A stretch of DNA of 34,623 nt from Neorhizobium sp. JUb45. Its GTDB lineage: Bacteria; Pseudomonadota; Alphaproteobacteria; Rhizobiales; Rhizobiaceae. The position numbers and the translations under genes were made by a program. The notes under the pieces are model-generated. The model saw only the letters and a list, made by a program, of their open reading frames with translations. It was not told the DNA's origin and did no database searches. The stretch is taken from NCBI RefSeq assembly GCF_004343585.1, contig NZ_SLYW01000019.1, positions 1 to 34,623 of the forward strand, read 5' to 3'. Below, one piece after another: positions 1 to 8,058 of this stretch; positions within the stretch are counted from its first letter, which is position 1; every line of letters starts with the position of its first letter.

Positions 1-212
1 CCCTCAAGGAAGAGGGCTGCATCACCTACCAGCTCAACCGTGATGCCAATAACCCGAGCCGCTTCATCTGGACGGAAGAATGGACGAGCCAGGCACTGCT
101 CGACAAGCATCTGTCTGCGCCGCACATCGCCGAACTGTTCGCGCAGGTGCCTGACCTCGTCGAAAGCTCAGAGGTTCTGCCGCTCGTCAAGCTGGCCGGA
201 GGCGCCGCATGA
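1..212 (+). CDS. Antibiotic biosynthesis monooxygenase (ABM)-domain protein, C-terminal part
   Basis: The window opens inside this gene; about 69 codons are readable (frame 3) up to the TGA at 210-212. The peptide contains ITYQLNRDANNPSRFIWTEE and then HLSAPHIAELF, the pattern of YgiN/ABM dimeric alpha+beta barrel proteins. In these the strand ending in 'W' is followed by a helix with a conserved His near 'SPH'. Family members are small quinol or heme-type monooxygenases, or stress proteins. The stop overlaps the glutaredoxin start by ATGA, so the two are probably co-translated, which would fit a redox-stress role. The N-terminus is outside the window, so full length and exact activity cannot be judged. 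Confidence 0.75.
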   Translation, partial: LKEEGCITYQLNRDANNPSRFIWTEEWTSQALLDKHLSAPHIAELFAQVPDLVESSEVLPLVKLAGGAA

Positions 213-841
213 AACTTTACATCTACGAGCACTGCCCGTTCTGCACGCGGGCCAGGCTGGCTCTAGGTGTGAAGAATATTCCGTATGAGACGGTGGTCGT
301 CATGGAAGGCGATGCCGAAACGCCGACCCGTCTCATCGGAAAAAAGGCCGTTCCAATTCTGGAGCGGCCGGACGGTTCGCATATGGGCGAAAGCCTGGAT
401 ATCGTCCACTTCATCGACCAGCTTGACACCCCGATGTTCGACGGTCCCGCCAACGAGGCGCTCGACGCCTGGGGAACGGATGCCTGGCGGCTTGGACTGA
501 AACTGTTCATCCCGCGGTTCACGAAGGCGCAGTTCGCGGAACTGGCAACGCCGCAGGCTCGCGAAGCCTATCGCCTGCGCGAAGAAAAGGCATTTGGCGA
601 TCTCGAAGCCCTGTTGGCGGACAGTGCGGCCCTCATTGCCGAAATGAATGTCAAGCTCAAGGTCCTCTCCGGACTTCTGGGTGAACACGAGTTCAGCGGT
701 ATCAGCGATATCAAGCTCTGGCCGATCCTGCGATCGCTCAGCATCGTCAAGGGTCTTGAATTCCCTCCGGCTGTCCTGGGCTACATGGAAACCATCGAAA
801 AGGCCGCAGGGGTCAATCTGTTGTTCGATCAGGCGATGTAA
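209..841 (+). CDS. grxB: Glutaredoxin 2 (GrxB-type)
   Basis: A 210-residue protein, matching the length of E. coli Grx2 (about 215) rather than the short glutaredoxins. An N-terminal thioredoxin-fold domain (about 1-75) carries the dithiol active site C9-P-F-C12, a cis-proline (V48-P49) and the glutathione-binding E61-S62 pair. An all-alpha GST-like C-terminal domain (about 85-205) follows. Grx2 reduces protein and glutathione mixed disulfides in the cytoplasm using glutathione. The ATG overlaps the TGA of the upstream monooxygenase (ATGA), so translation is probably coupled. CPFC instead of the common CPYC is a mild variant. Assignment to Grx2 is firm; the physiological partner is unknown. 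Confidence 0.88.
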   Translation: MKLYIYEHCPFCTRARLALGVKNIPYETVVVMEGDAETPTRLIGKKAVPILERPDGSHMGESLDIVHFIDQLDTPMFDGPANEALDAWGTDAWRLGLKLFIPRFTKAQFAELATPQAREAYRLREEKAFGDLEALLADSAALIAEMNVKLKVLSGLLGEHEFSGISDIKLWPILRSLSIVKGLEFPPAVLGYMETIEKAAGVNLLFDQAM

Positions 842-893
842 CGCCTGGTCGGCACCGCGGGGACGGACATCACACACTTCAATCGGAGCCTCC

Positions 894-1319
894 ATGACCA
901 CCGAAAACGACTCGAAATTCGCACGCTTCATTCCAGCCGAAATCGCCGCAAAACTTCCTGAAACCGCAAAAACCATGCTCGCCGACGAGTATCTGGTGGA
1001 TCGCGAAGGAGCGAGCTGCCGCGTGTTTCGCGCCTACCGGGGCGTGCCGGCGCATTTCCACCGGGAATGTGACGAATATCTCTATGTCCTGTCCGGACGC
1101 GGTACGTTCTGGATGGGAGACCCATCCACGGAAGCCGAGTTTTCTCCGGGGCATCTTCTGTTTTTCGAACGCAATGTCGTGCACTCGCTTCCCACGTTGA
1201 TCGAGGAGCCTGTTGTGTTCCTGTCGATCGACGCGCCGCGCCGTTCCCCGACCGACGTCACCTTCGTCGACGTTGCCGACGGCAGCGCCACGGACTTCAT
1301 GGCGCGCAATCAGGCGTGA
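894..1319 (+). CDS. Single-domain cupin protein
   Basis: A 141-residue protein starting at ATG 894, preceded by a GGAG-like ribosome site at 885-888. The open frame extends farther upstream but there overlaps grxB, so the longer start was rejected. Cupin motif 1 is complete: G50, H54, H56, E61, G67. Motif 2 shows P85-G86 and H97, giving the usual 3-His/1-Glu metal site. Small cupins of this size include dioxygenases, isomerases and simple ligand sensors; nothing here picks one. It lies 52 bp after grxB on the same strand and could be in its operon. Function beyond a metal-binding cupin is not assigned. Confidence 0.8.
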   Translation: MTTENDSKFARFIPAEIAAKLPETAKTMLADEYLVDREGASCRVFRAYRGVPAHFHRECDEYLYVLSGRGTFWMGDPSTEAEFSPGHLLFFERNVVHSLPTLIEEPVVFLSIDAPRRSPTDVTFVDVADGSATDFMARNQA

Positions 1320-1324
1320 CAATT

Positions 1325-1347
1325 GCGCGTCCCGGATCGGGGCGCGC
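1325..1347 (+). terminator. Stable hairpin after the cupin gene, possible terminator
   Basis: Ten-base arms (GCGCGTCCCG and CGGGGCGCGC, one G-U pair) enclose the loop GAT, starting 6 nt past the cupin stop and between two convergent genes. There is no T-run after it, so it may act as a bidirectional RNA-end or attenuating structure rather than a classic intrinsic terminator. Confidence 0.45.
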
Positions 1348-1431
1348 CGGCCATGGAGAGGTTGCGCGTCGAAATGGTAAAACTGGTGTGTATCAGCTGA
1401 ATTTACGCTGAGCGCCCGGGTGTCTGGCTTG

Positions 1432-2325
1432 TTACTTCTCGATCGGCCCCATCATCACTTCCGCCTGCAGCCATGCCGCAAATTCACGAGCGAGCCGTCG
1501 CTGGCTGCCGGATTTCGGATAGGCGAGATAATGGCCGATATAGCGATTGTCGCGGCCCTTGCCGGCCAACGGCCGCACCAGTCTGCCGCTTTCCAGCGCA
1601 CGCCGCGCCAGTATGTTCGATTCCAGCGCGATGCCCAGTCCGTTGGCGGCCGCATCGAGTGCCAGAAATGATCGGTCGAAGGACATCGCCGGCGCCGGCG
1701 GCGGGCCGAGATCGTTGGCCTCGAACCAGTCACCCCACTGGATGCGCTTCAGGTCGCTGCGGATGAGGGGAGATCTCGTCAGGTCGCGGATGGATTTCAA
1801 CGAGGCGGCAAATTCCGGCGAACACAGCGGAGAAACAATTTCCTCGCCGAGTGGAATCACGATCAGGTCTTCGCGGTTCAGGGGTTCGCCATAAACGATA
1901 TCCACGTCGAAAAGCCCGTCCACGAACCGGGCATAGGTGGTGCTGGCGGCGATTCTTACCTCGACACCTGGGTTTTGCCTCAGGAACGAGGGAAGCAGGG
2001 GAGAGAGAACCTGCGCTGCAAAGCTTGGCGCGCAGTGAACTCTCAGCAGATGCGCCCGATTGGATGAGATTGCCTCAATACCGCGCCGCAGTTCCTCGAA
2101 GGCGCCGGATGCGTGGGTCAGCATCGTCTGGCCAGAAAGCGTCAGCGTGACGTTTCGTGTCGTGCGCTCGAACAGGGCGACGCCCAGGCTTTTTTCCAGC
2201 CCCTTTATCGCGTGGCTGACGGCGCTGGGCGACAGGTTCAGTTCGTCCGCCGCAGCCCGGAACGATCCGAGGCGGGCGGCCGACTCGAAGACGCGAAAAG
2301 CAGACAGCGACGCCATGTTCAACAT
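1432..2325 (-). CDS. LysR-family transcriptional regulator (GcvA-like)
   Basis: A 297-residue LysR regulator. The N-terminal winged helix-turn-helix (about residues 5-63) includes FRAAADELNLSPSAVSHAIKGLE and the family's LGVALFER turn. The co-inducer-binding domain spans about 90-290. The short-linker 'ALFERTTRNVTLT' type resembles the GcvA/AmpR branch. It is transcribed away from the SDR-transketolase-TRAP operon, and a perfect LysR-box palindrome lies just upstream of its start. It is therefore the probable local activator and autorepressor of that operon. A second ATG at 2316 (MASLSAF) is an alternative start; neither start has a strong ribosome site. The inducer is unknown, probably the TRAP substrate or an intermediate. 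Confidence 0.9.
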   Translation of the reverse strand: MLNMASLSAFRVFESAARLGSFRAAADELNLSPSAVSHAIKGLEKSLGVALFERTTRNVTLTLSGQTMLTHASGAFEELRRGIEAISSNRAHLLRVHCAPSFAAQVLSPLLPSFLRQNPGVEVRIAASTTYARFVDGLFDVDIVYGEPLNREDLIVIPLGEEIVSPLCSPEFAASLKSIRDLTRSPLIRSDLKRIQWGDWFEANDLGPPPAPAMSFDRSFLALDAAANGLGIALESNILARRALESGRLVRPLAGKGRDNRYIGHYLAYPKSGSQRRLAREFAAWLQAEVMMGPIEK

Positions 2326-2330
2326 CGGAT

Positions 2331-2349
2331 TAGTGAAACAGATTCACTA
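2331..2349. promoter_or_regulatory. LysR-box operator (T-N11-A palindrome)
   Basis: TAGTGAAACAGATTCACTA has perfect 7-bp arms around a 5-bp spacer, and its core TGAAACAGATTCA is an exact T-N11-A LysR recognition pattern. It begins 6 bp upstream of the LysR ATG and 119 bp before the SDR start. This suits autorepression of the regulator and activation of the divergent operon. Confidence 0.8.
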
Positions 2350-2467
2350 TCCCGTGTAAATATCGCGTTTGTGGTGCAGCTGGCGTTTTGTCAACTTGAT
2401 GACATGCGGCGCCAGTCGTCGTGTGGGAGGAGACCGATGTCGGGGAGGCATCGGGAGGAGAACAGAC

Positions 2468-3229
2468 ATGTTGTTGCAAGGGAAAACCGCGGTCATTTCG
2501 GGCGCGGCGAGCAGGCGTGGCATTGGCCGCGCCACGGCTGAACTATTTGCCGAGCATGGCGCTCGGGTTGCCATTCTGGACATCGATGGTGATGCGGCGG
2601 AAGTCGCGGCCACGGAACTGCCGGCAGTGCCGCAGGGCAGCCATATCGGCCTGCGATGCGATGTTGCGGACAAGGCGTCCTGCCTTGCGGCCGCGGCTGC
2701 CGTCGAGGCCGCGTTTGGCAAGATTGATTCACTCATAAACAATGCCGGCATCACCCAGCCGGTGAAAACCCTCGATATCACCGAGGCCGATTGGAACCGG
2801 ATCGTTTCTGTCAACATGACCGGCATCCTGTTTCTCAGCCAGGCCTTCATTCCGGGCATGCGCGACCATGGCGGCGGCTCGATCGCCTGCATTTCGTCCG
2901 TGTCGGCGCAGCGTGGCGGCGGAATTTTCGGCGGCCCGCATTATTCGGCTGCCAAGGCCGGTGTCCTCGGTCTTGCCAAGGCGATGGCGCGTGAATTCGG
3001 CCCCGTCGGCATCCGCGTCAATTCGGTAACGCCCGGCCTGATCCAGACAGACATTACCGGCGGCAAGCTGACCGACGAGATGCGCACCGACATCATCAAG
3101 GGCATTCCGCTCAGCCGGCTCGGCGATGCGCGCGATGTCGCCAGCATCTACCTGTTCCTAGCGTCCGACCTGTCGGCCTATGTCACCGGCGCGGTGATCG
3201 ACGTCAATGGCGGCATGCTGATCCACTGA
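2468..3229 (+). CDS. SDR-family NAD(P)-dependent oxidoreductase
   Basis: A 253-residue classical short-chain dehydrogenase, starting at ATG 2468 behind a strong GGGAGGAG site; the longer upstream frame has no such support. The Rossmann motif is the GAASRRGIG variant (about 12-20), with two extra residues before GIG. D38 and D40 at the end of beta-2 favour NAD(H). NNAG lies at 91-94, N116 in the NMTG segment, a catalytic Ser in 143-146, and Y159-x3-K163. The C-terminal VTGAVIDVNGG is also typical. It is the first gene of the operon with the split transketolase and TRAP transporter, so it probably oxidises or reduces the imported polyol, hydroxyacid or derived aldehyde. The substrate cannot be read from sequence. 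Confidence 0.88.
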   Translation: MLLQGKTAVISGAASRRGIGRATAELFAEHGARVAILDIDGDAAEVAATELPAVPQGSHIGLRCDVADKASCLAAAAAVEAAFGKIDSLINNAGITQPVKTLDITEADWNRIVSVNMTGILFLSQAFIPGMRDHGGGSIACISSVSAQRGGGIFGGPHYSAAKAGVLGLAKAMAREFGPVGIRVNSVTPGLIQTDITGGKLTDEMRTDIIKGIPLSRLGDARDVASIYLFLASDLSAYVTGAVIDVNGGMLIH

Positions 3230-3269
3230 TCGGCGGCATCAGCAAGGCAATTCGAGGAGATGCCACCCT

Positions 3270-4109
3270 ATGGCACAGATGGGTCACAATATCAGCCTGC
3301 CCGAACGCGCCCGGCGTATCAGACGCCATGCGCTGCGGATGGGCGAAGTGCAGGGCCAGGGCTATATCGCCCAGGCGCTCGGCGTTGCCGATGTGCTGGC
3401 CGTTTCATACTTTCATGCCACCAACTACCGTCCCGAGGACCCCGAATGGGAAGGGCGCGACCGCTTCTTGCTCTCGATCGGCCATTACGCGATTGCGCTC
3501 TATGCGGCGCTGATCGAGGCGAAAATCATCCCGGAGGACGAGCTCGAAACCTACGGCACGGATGAAAGCCGGCTGCCGATGTCGGGAATGGCGGCCTATA
3601 CGCCGGGTATGGAAATCACCGGCGGATCGCTCGGCCACGGGCTGGGCATCGCCGTCGGCATGGCACTGGCGCTCAAGCGCAAGAAATCGGACGCCTTTGT
3701 CTACAACCTGTTTTCCGATGGTGAACTGGACGAAGGCTCAACCTGGGAGGCTGCTATGTCGGCGGGCTCCTACAAGCTCGACAATCTCATCGGCATCGTC
3801 GACGTCAACCAGATGCAGGCCGATGGCCCGTCGATGGGCGTTCTCAATTTCGAGCCGCTCGGGCCGAAATTCGAGGCCTTCAACTGGTTCGTCCAGCGCG
3901 TTGATGGCAATGATATCGGCGCACTGGTGGCCGCCTTCGATGCCGCCCGTCATCACAAAGGACAGCAGCCACGCATCATCATCTGTGATACGAAAATGGC
4001 AAAGGGCGTGCCCTTCCTCGAAGCGCGGGAGCGAAACCACTTCCTTCGCGTCGAACCGGATGAGTGGAAGGAAGCAATCAGGATCATCGATGCGGGGGCA
4101 GGGGCATGA
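3270..4109 (+). CDS. Transketolase-like protein, N-terminal (ThDP pyrophosphate-binding) subunit
   Basis: A 279-residue half-transketolase. It covers the domain binding the diphosphate end of thiamine diphosphate, with S149-D150-G151-E-L-D-E-G through V177-D178-V-N180 as the Mg/ThDP motif and GGSLGHGLGIAVG at about 118-130. It differs from canonical enzymes in two places. 'LSIGHYAIALY' (69-79) replaces the usual LSNGHGSMLxY, and SDGE replaces GDGE. These sites shape the donor/acceptor channel, so an unusual sugar or aldehyde is likely. A purine-rich GAGGAG site (3255-3260) precedes ATG 3270. It overlaps the C-terminal subunit by ATGA, as expected for 1:1 subunits of a split enzyme. Its reaction, two-carbon ketol transfer, is known for the family; the specific substrate is not known. 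Confidence 0.87.
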   Translation: MAQMGHNISLPERARRIRRHALRMGEVQGQGYIAQALGVADVLAVSYFHATNYRPEDPEWEGRDRFLLSIGHYAIALYAALIEAKIIPEDELETYGTDESRLPMSGMAAYTPGMEITGGSLGHGLGIAVGMALALKRKKSDAFVYNLFSDGELDEGSTWEAAMSAGSYKLDNLIGIVDVNQMQADGPSMGVLNFEPLGPKFEAFNWFVQRVDGNDIGALVAAFDAARHHKGQQPRIIICDTKMAKGVPFLEARERNHFLRVEPDEWKEAIRIIDAGAGA

Positions 4110-5143
4110 GGCGCTCGAAATATATCCGGCCGGATTTTCTGACCAACGGCACCGACCGGCCGAGAATGACCACGTCTGCCATGATCGCCTCGATCGCCGG
4201 CCCCGACCAGCAGACACGGCCCGCACCTTTCGGACATACACTGGCGAAACTGGCGGAAAAGGACGATCGCATCGTCGGCATGTCGGCGGATCTCGCCAAA
4301 TATACAGACCTGCACGTCTTTCGCGCCGCCCACCCGGACAAATTCTACCAGATGGGCATGGCCGAGCAGCTGCTGATGATGTCGGCGGCCGGCATGGCGC
4401 GCGAGGGTTTTCAGCCCTGGGTCACGACCTACGCCGTGTTTGCATCGCGGCGCGCCTATGACTTCATCTGCCTGGCGATCGCCGAGGAAATGCTGGACGT
4501 CAAGATCGTCTGTGCGCTTCCGGGCCTGACCACGGGTTACGGCCCCAGCCATCAGGCGACTGAGGATATCGCCATGTTCCGCGGCATGCCGAACCTGACG
4601 ATCATCGATCCCTGCGATGCCAGCGAAATCGAGCAGGCGGTGCCGGCCATCGCGGCACACAAGGGGCCGGTCTACATGCGCCTGTTACGCGGCAACGTGC
4701 CGGTGGTGCTCGAGGAATACGGCTACAAGTTCGAGCTTGGAAAGGCCAAGATCATTCGGGAGGGAAAGGATGTTCTGATCATCTCGTCCGGCCTGATGAC
4801 GATGCGGGCGCTGGAAGCCGCAAAGGAGTTGCAGAAGGATGGCGTCGAGGCTGCCGTTCTGCACGTGCCGACGATCAAGCCTCTCGACGAGGCGACGATC
4901 CTGGCCGAATGCCGCAAGCAGAACAGGCTTGTGGTCGTGGCGGAAAACCATACCGTCATCGGCGGCCTGGGAGAGGCCGTTGGTGCCGCCCTGATGCGTT
5001 CGGATGTCAGGCCTGCCGCGTTCCGGCAGATCGGTCTTCCCGATGCCTTTCTGGAAGCGGGAGCGCTTCCGACATTGCATGACCAGTATGGTCTTTCGAC
5101 GCAGAAGGTAACGGCGGCGATCAGGTCATGGCTGGATGAATAG
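4106..5143 (+). CDS. Transketolase-like protein, C-terminal subunit
   Basis: A 345-residue partner subunit; its ATG at 4106 overlaps the upstream TGA. The pyrimidine-binding domain occupies about 38-205, with the catalytic glutamate E87 in YQMGMAEQ that activates the ThDP aminopyrimidine. A Phe/Tyr-rich segment (WVTTYAVFASRRAYDFI) and the LTTGYGPSHQATEDIAMFR loop carrying the substrate-binding His follow. The transketolase C-terminal domain (about 215-340) is complete. About 35 residues precede the conserved domain and are not normally present in half-transketolases. Together with the previous gene it should form an alpha2beta2 cytoplasmic enzyme. Split transketolases of this type are known for apulose-phosphate and sulfosugar pathways as well as pentose phosphates, so the general name is kept. 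Confidence 0.88.
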   Translation: MRRSKYIRPDFLTNGTDRPRMTTSAMIASIAGPDQQTRPAPFGHTLAKLAEKDDRIVGMSADLAKYTDLHVFRAAHPDKFYQMGMAEQLLMMSAAGMAREGFQPWVTTYAVFASRRAYDFICLAIAEEMLDVKIVCALPGLTTGYGPSHQATEDIAMFRGMPNLTIIDPCDASEIEQAVPAIAAHKGPVYMRLLRGNVPVVLEEYGYKFELGKAKIIREGKDVLIISSGLMTMRALEAAKELQKDGVEAAVLHVPTIKPLDEATILAECRKQNRLVVVAENHTVIGGLGEAVGAALMRSDVRPAAFRQIGLPDAFLEAGALPTLHDQYGLSTQKVTAAIRSWLDE

Positions 5144-5210
5144 ACCCTTGTGACGGCCCGGATGGGAGTGCGGGCCGATCATTTCACGCGAGCACATAAT
5201 GGAGGAGAAC

Positions 5211-6215
5211 ATGAGCTTGTTTATCAACAGACGCGCATTTCTGACTGTCGCGACCGGCGCCCTGGCGGCTCCGGCGGTGGTCTTTGGCATCCGCCCGGCG
5301 CAGGCGGCAACCACACTGACGCTCGGGCACGGTGCGGCCCCCGGAAACCCGCGCACACTGGCGGCAACCAAATTTGCCGAACTGGTGGCCGAAAAGACCG
5401 CCGGCCGCATCAAGATCAACGTTGCCGGTGCCGAAACGCTCGGCAGCGATTCCGCCATGCTGACCAGCCTGCGCACCGGCGCGCTCGATTTTACCGCCAA
5501 CAGCCAGGGCGCCACGTCCGCCCTCGTGCCTGAACTCGCGGCGCTCGGCCTGCCTTTCCTGTTTCCCGATACGCAGAAGGCCATGGCGGTTCTCAACGGA
5601 CCTGTCGGCGCAGACCTCAACAAGCGTTTCGAAGCGGTCGGAGTCGTCCCGCTCGACTGGTGGGACAACGGCATTCGCCACCTCACCAATTCGAAGCGCA
5701 AGATCTCAGCGCCGGGCGAACTGAAGGGCCTGAAGATCCGCACGCCCGCCGATCCGATGACCATCGACATCTTTCAGGCACTGGGCGCTGCCACCGAACA
5801 GATCGCCTTCGGTGAACTTTACATCGCGTTGCAGCAGGGTGTCGTCGACGGGCAGGAAAACCCGCTCGCCAATATCGAAAGCTCCAAGCTGTTCGAGGTC
5901 AACAAATATGTGAGCCTCACCGCACACAAATGGGAATCGACACCGTTCCTGATGTCGAAGATCGCCCAGGCCCGTCTCGGTGCCGACCTCGAAGCGGTCA
6001 AGGCGGCAGCCAAGGAGGCGGGCGACCTGCAGCGCAAGCTATCGGCCGAAAAGGAAGCCCAGGTTCTTGCCAATTTCAAGAGCAACGCGGCTGTCGAGGT
6101 CACGGAGGTCGAGCGTGAGGCCTTCGTCAAGGCGACGGCGGGTGTTGCCGAGAACTGGAAGAAAAAACCGTTCGGCGATTTCGTCAGCAAGATCGAAGCG
6201 GAGGCCAGGGCTTAA
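5211..6215 (+). CDS. TRAP transporter substrate-binding protein (DctP family)
   Basis: A 334-residue periplasmic binding protein. ATG 5211 is chosen over 5199 because a perfect GGAGGAG lies at 5201-5207. The leader INRRAFLTVATGALAAPAVV, ending near AQA (about 32), has a twin-arginine (R7-R8) Tat-like motif. The mature part shows DctP features: an extended inter-lobe helix, FADTQ-like hinge segments and the TRAP-typical 'ALGAATEQIAFGELYIALQQ' and 'VDGQENPLANI' blocks (about 188-220). DctP proteins capture organic acids (sialate, uronates, C4-dicarboxylates, other hydroxyacids) for Na+-driven uptake. With DctQ and DctM directly downstream the transporter is complete. The substrate is unassigned but is likely what the SDR and transketolase process. 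Confidence 0.92.
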   Translation: MSLFINRRAFLTVATGALAAPAVVFGIRPAQAATTLTLGHGAAPGNPRTLAATKFAELVAEKTAGRIKINVAGAETLGSDSAMLTSLRTGALDFTANSQGATSALVPELAALGLPFLFPDTQKAMAVLNGPVGADLNKRFEAVGVVPLDWWDNGIRHLTNSKRKISAPGELKGLKIRTPADPMTIDIFQALGAATEQIAFGELYIALQQGVVDGQENPLANIESSKLFEVNKYVSLTAHKWESTPFLMSKIAQARLGADLEAVKAAAKEAGDLQRKLSAEKEAQVLANFKSNAAVEVTEVEREAFVKATAGVAENWKKKPFGDFVSKIEAEARA

Positions 6216-6242
6216 AAGCCCTGGTCCTGATCGGAGCCATCC

Positions 6243-6773
6243 ATGCAGATCCTGTTGAAAGGCGTCGACCTTGTGTCGCTTGCCATCGTTGTCTTTTCCC
6301 GTTTCGTCATCATCGCCAGCGGTATCGCGCTGACGGTGGTGATGACGGCGAACGTGCTGGCCCGCTACATGCTCGAAAGCGGCGGTTTCGGCTTCGCGCA
6401 GGAATTGCCCATGCTGATGTTCCCCTGGTTCATCATCGCGGGCATCGTTCTGGCGGCGCATGCCGGCGGCCACATGGCCGTCGAGTGGCTCTACGACAAG
6501 CTCAATGGCACGGCGCGGCTTGTCGCATTCGTGTTCGCCAATGCCATCAGCATCGTTGCCTTTCTGATCCTGGCCTACCAGTCGGTCGTGGTCGCCGAGA
6601 TCGCCGGCATCGAACACAGTCCCGTCCTGCAACTGCCCAACAGCATCGGTTATTACGCGCTGGCGATCGGCGCATTGCTGGTGTCCTTCGTGACCATCGC
6701 GGCAACGCTGCGTGTGCTCCGGTTCGGCTGGGACCATCGCATTGAAATCAAGGCAGAGGAAATGCCGCTATGA
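6243..6773 (+). CDS. TRAP transporter small membrane subunit (DctQ)
   Basis: A 176-residue inner-membrane protein with four hydrophobic helices (roughly 12-38, 52-72, 88-112 and 130-152). The family blocks 'ANVLARYML', 'ELPMLMFPWFIIAGIVLAAHAGGHMAVEWL' (in part) and an acidic C-terminal tail are visible. DctQ bridges the binding protein and the DctM carrier. It follows DctP by 27 bp with a GGAG-type site and overlaps DctM by ATGA. Confidence 0.9.
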   Translation: MQILLKGVDLVSLAIVVFSRFVIIASGIALTVVMTANVLARYMLESGGFGFAQELPMLMFPWFIIAGIVLAAHAGGHMAVEWLYDKLNGTARLVAFVFANAISIVAFLILAYQSVVVAEIAGIEHSPVLQLPNSIGYYALAIGALLVSFVTIAATLRVLRFGWDHRIEIKAEEMPL

Positions 6774-8029
6774 CCATGATCATGATCGTCTCCTTCTGCG
6801 TGCTGATGGTTCTGGCCGTGCCTGTCGGTTATGCGCTGATCATTGCCGCGGGCCTCGGCATCCTCTTCAACGGCTATGTGCCGCTGTCGCTGGTGGCGCA
6901 GCAGGTCTATGACCAGACACAGTCGTTTCCGATGCTGGCACTGCCCTTCTTCATGCTGGCCGGCACGCTGATGCTCGGTGGCGAGCTTGGCAAGCAGCTG
7001 CTGGAACTGGCCTCACGAGCCATGCAACGCTGGCGCGGCGGGCCGTTGTCCACCACCGTCGTCTCGTCCGTCGTCTTCGGTGGTGTGTCGGGCTCGGCGG
7101 TGGCCAATGCCAGCGCGCTCGGCTCAGTGCTGATCCCCTGGCAGAAAAAACAGGGATTTCCGCCGGCGCTCTGTGCTGCCAATAACGCAACGTCGGCGGT
7201 GATCGACGTGCTGATTCCGCCGTCGATCCCGATGATCCTCTATTCGTTGATCAGCGGTGTCAGCGTGGCCAACCTCTTCATCTCCGGCATCGTGCCAGGC
7301 CTGATCATGGCGGCGAGCTTCATCTTCGTCTGCTGGTTCATTTCGGTGAGAAGGGGATATGCCGCCAGCGCATCCGGTATCCGCAAACGCGATCTGGCCC
7401 GCCTTGCCCTGCAGAGCGCACCGGCAATCCTTTTGCCGATCCTGATCATCCTTCTCTTGCGCTTCGGCTTTGCAACGCCCACCGAAGTCGCGGTTCTGTC
7501 GGTGGTCTATTCCCTGCTGCTGAGCCTGCTGTTCTACCGCGATCTCACTTGGGGCCGCTTTTGCGAAAACCTCGTGGAGGCGGGTGTGGCAACCGGCGTC
7601 GTCATGCTGGTGATCATGGGCAGTGCGGCCGTCGGCTGGGTGCTGACCTTCGATCAGGCGCCGCAACAGATGGCGGAATGGGTGGCGGCCAATATCTCCA
7701 GCCCGATCGTCATCATCCTGATGATGAACATTCTGATGCTGATCGTCGGCATGCCGCTCGACATGCCGCCTGCCATCCTGCTGCTCGGCCCGATCTTCGT
7801 GCCGCTGGCGGATGCGATCGAACTCGACCGGGTGCAGCTCGGGCTGATGATGGTGATCAATCTCGGCATCGGCCTTTACACGCCGCCGATCGGAACGACG
7901 CTGTTCATCTCCTCGTCGATTGCCAGGGCGCCGCTCGGCGCAACGACGCGGGAACTCTGGCCCTTCTTCGGCATGGCCATGCTGCTATTGATGGCGGTGA
8001 GCTTTGTTCCTGCTCTGACGATCTACTGA
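6770..8029 (+). CDS. TRAP transporter large permease subunit (DctM)
   Basis: A 419-residue polytopic protein with about 12 hydrophobic segments and re-entrant loops, the normal size of DctM. Family signatures are 'LPFFMLAGTLMLGGELGKQL', the small-residue 'SSVVFGGVSGSAVANASALGSVLIP' region (about 100-125), 'AVIDVLIPPSIPMILY' and the C-terminal 'NLGIGLYTPPIGTTLF' motif. It is the Na+-coupled transport subunit of the secondary high-affinity uptake system. The ATG overlaps the DctQ stop (ATGA). It is the last gene of the LysR-controlled operon and is followed 4 bp later by a strong hairpin. Confidence 0.93.
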   Translation: MTMIMIVSFCVLMVLAVPVGYALIIAAGLGILFNGYVPLSLVAQQVYDQTQSFPMLALPFFMLAGTLMLGGELGKQLLELASRAMQRWRGGPLSTTVVSSVVFGGVSGSAVANASALGSVLIPWQKKQGFPPALCAANNATSAVIDVLIPPSIPMILYSLISGVSVANLFISGIVPGLIMAASFIFVCWFISVRRGYAASASGIRKRDLARLALQSAPAILLPILIILLLRFGFATPTEVAVLSVVYSLLLSLLFYRDLTWGRFCENLVEAGVATGVVMLVIMGSAAVGWVLTFDQAPQQMAEWVAANISSPIVIILMMNILMLIVGMPLDMPPAILLLGPIFVPLADAIELDRVQLGLMMVINLGIGLYTPPIGTTLFISSSIARAPLGATTRELWPFFGMAMLLLMAVSFVPALTIY

Positions 8030-8033
8030 GGAG

Positions 8034-8058
8034 ACTGCGATGCGTCACGCATCGCAGT
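8034..8058 (+). terminator. Hairpin terminator after dctM
   Basis: A perfect 11-bp inverted repeat (ACTGCGATGCG / CGCATCGCAGT) with loop TCA begins 5 bp after the dctM stop. It is followed by a pyrimidine-rich TTCATTCTCGTCTG stretch rather than a pure T-run. Position and strength mark it as the end of the SDR-transketolase-TRAP operon. Confidence 0.7.

Noticed and set aside
3270..5143. Assignment of the split transketolase to the sulfosugar (SqwGH) or apulose-phosphate pathway
   Set aside because: No sulfosugar isomerase, sulfoquinovosidase or sugar kinase is nearby; the architecture alone does not justify either name.
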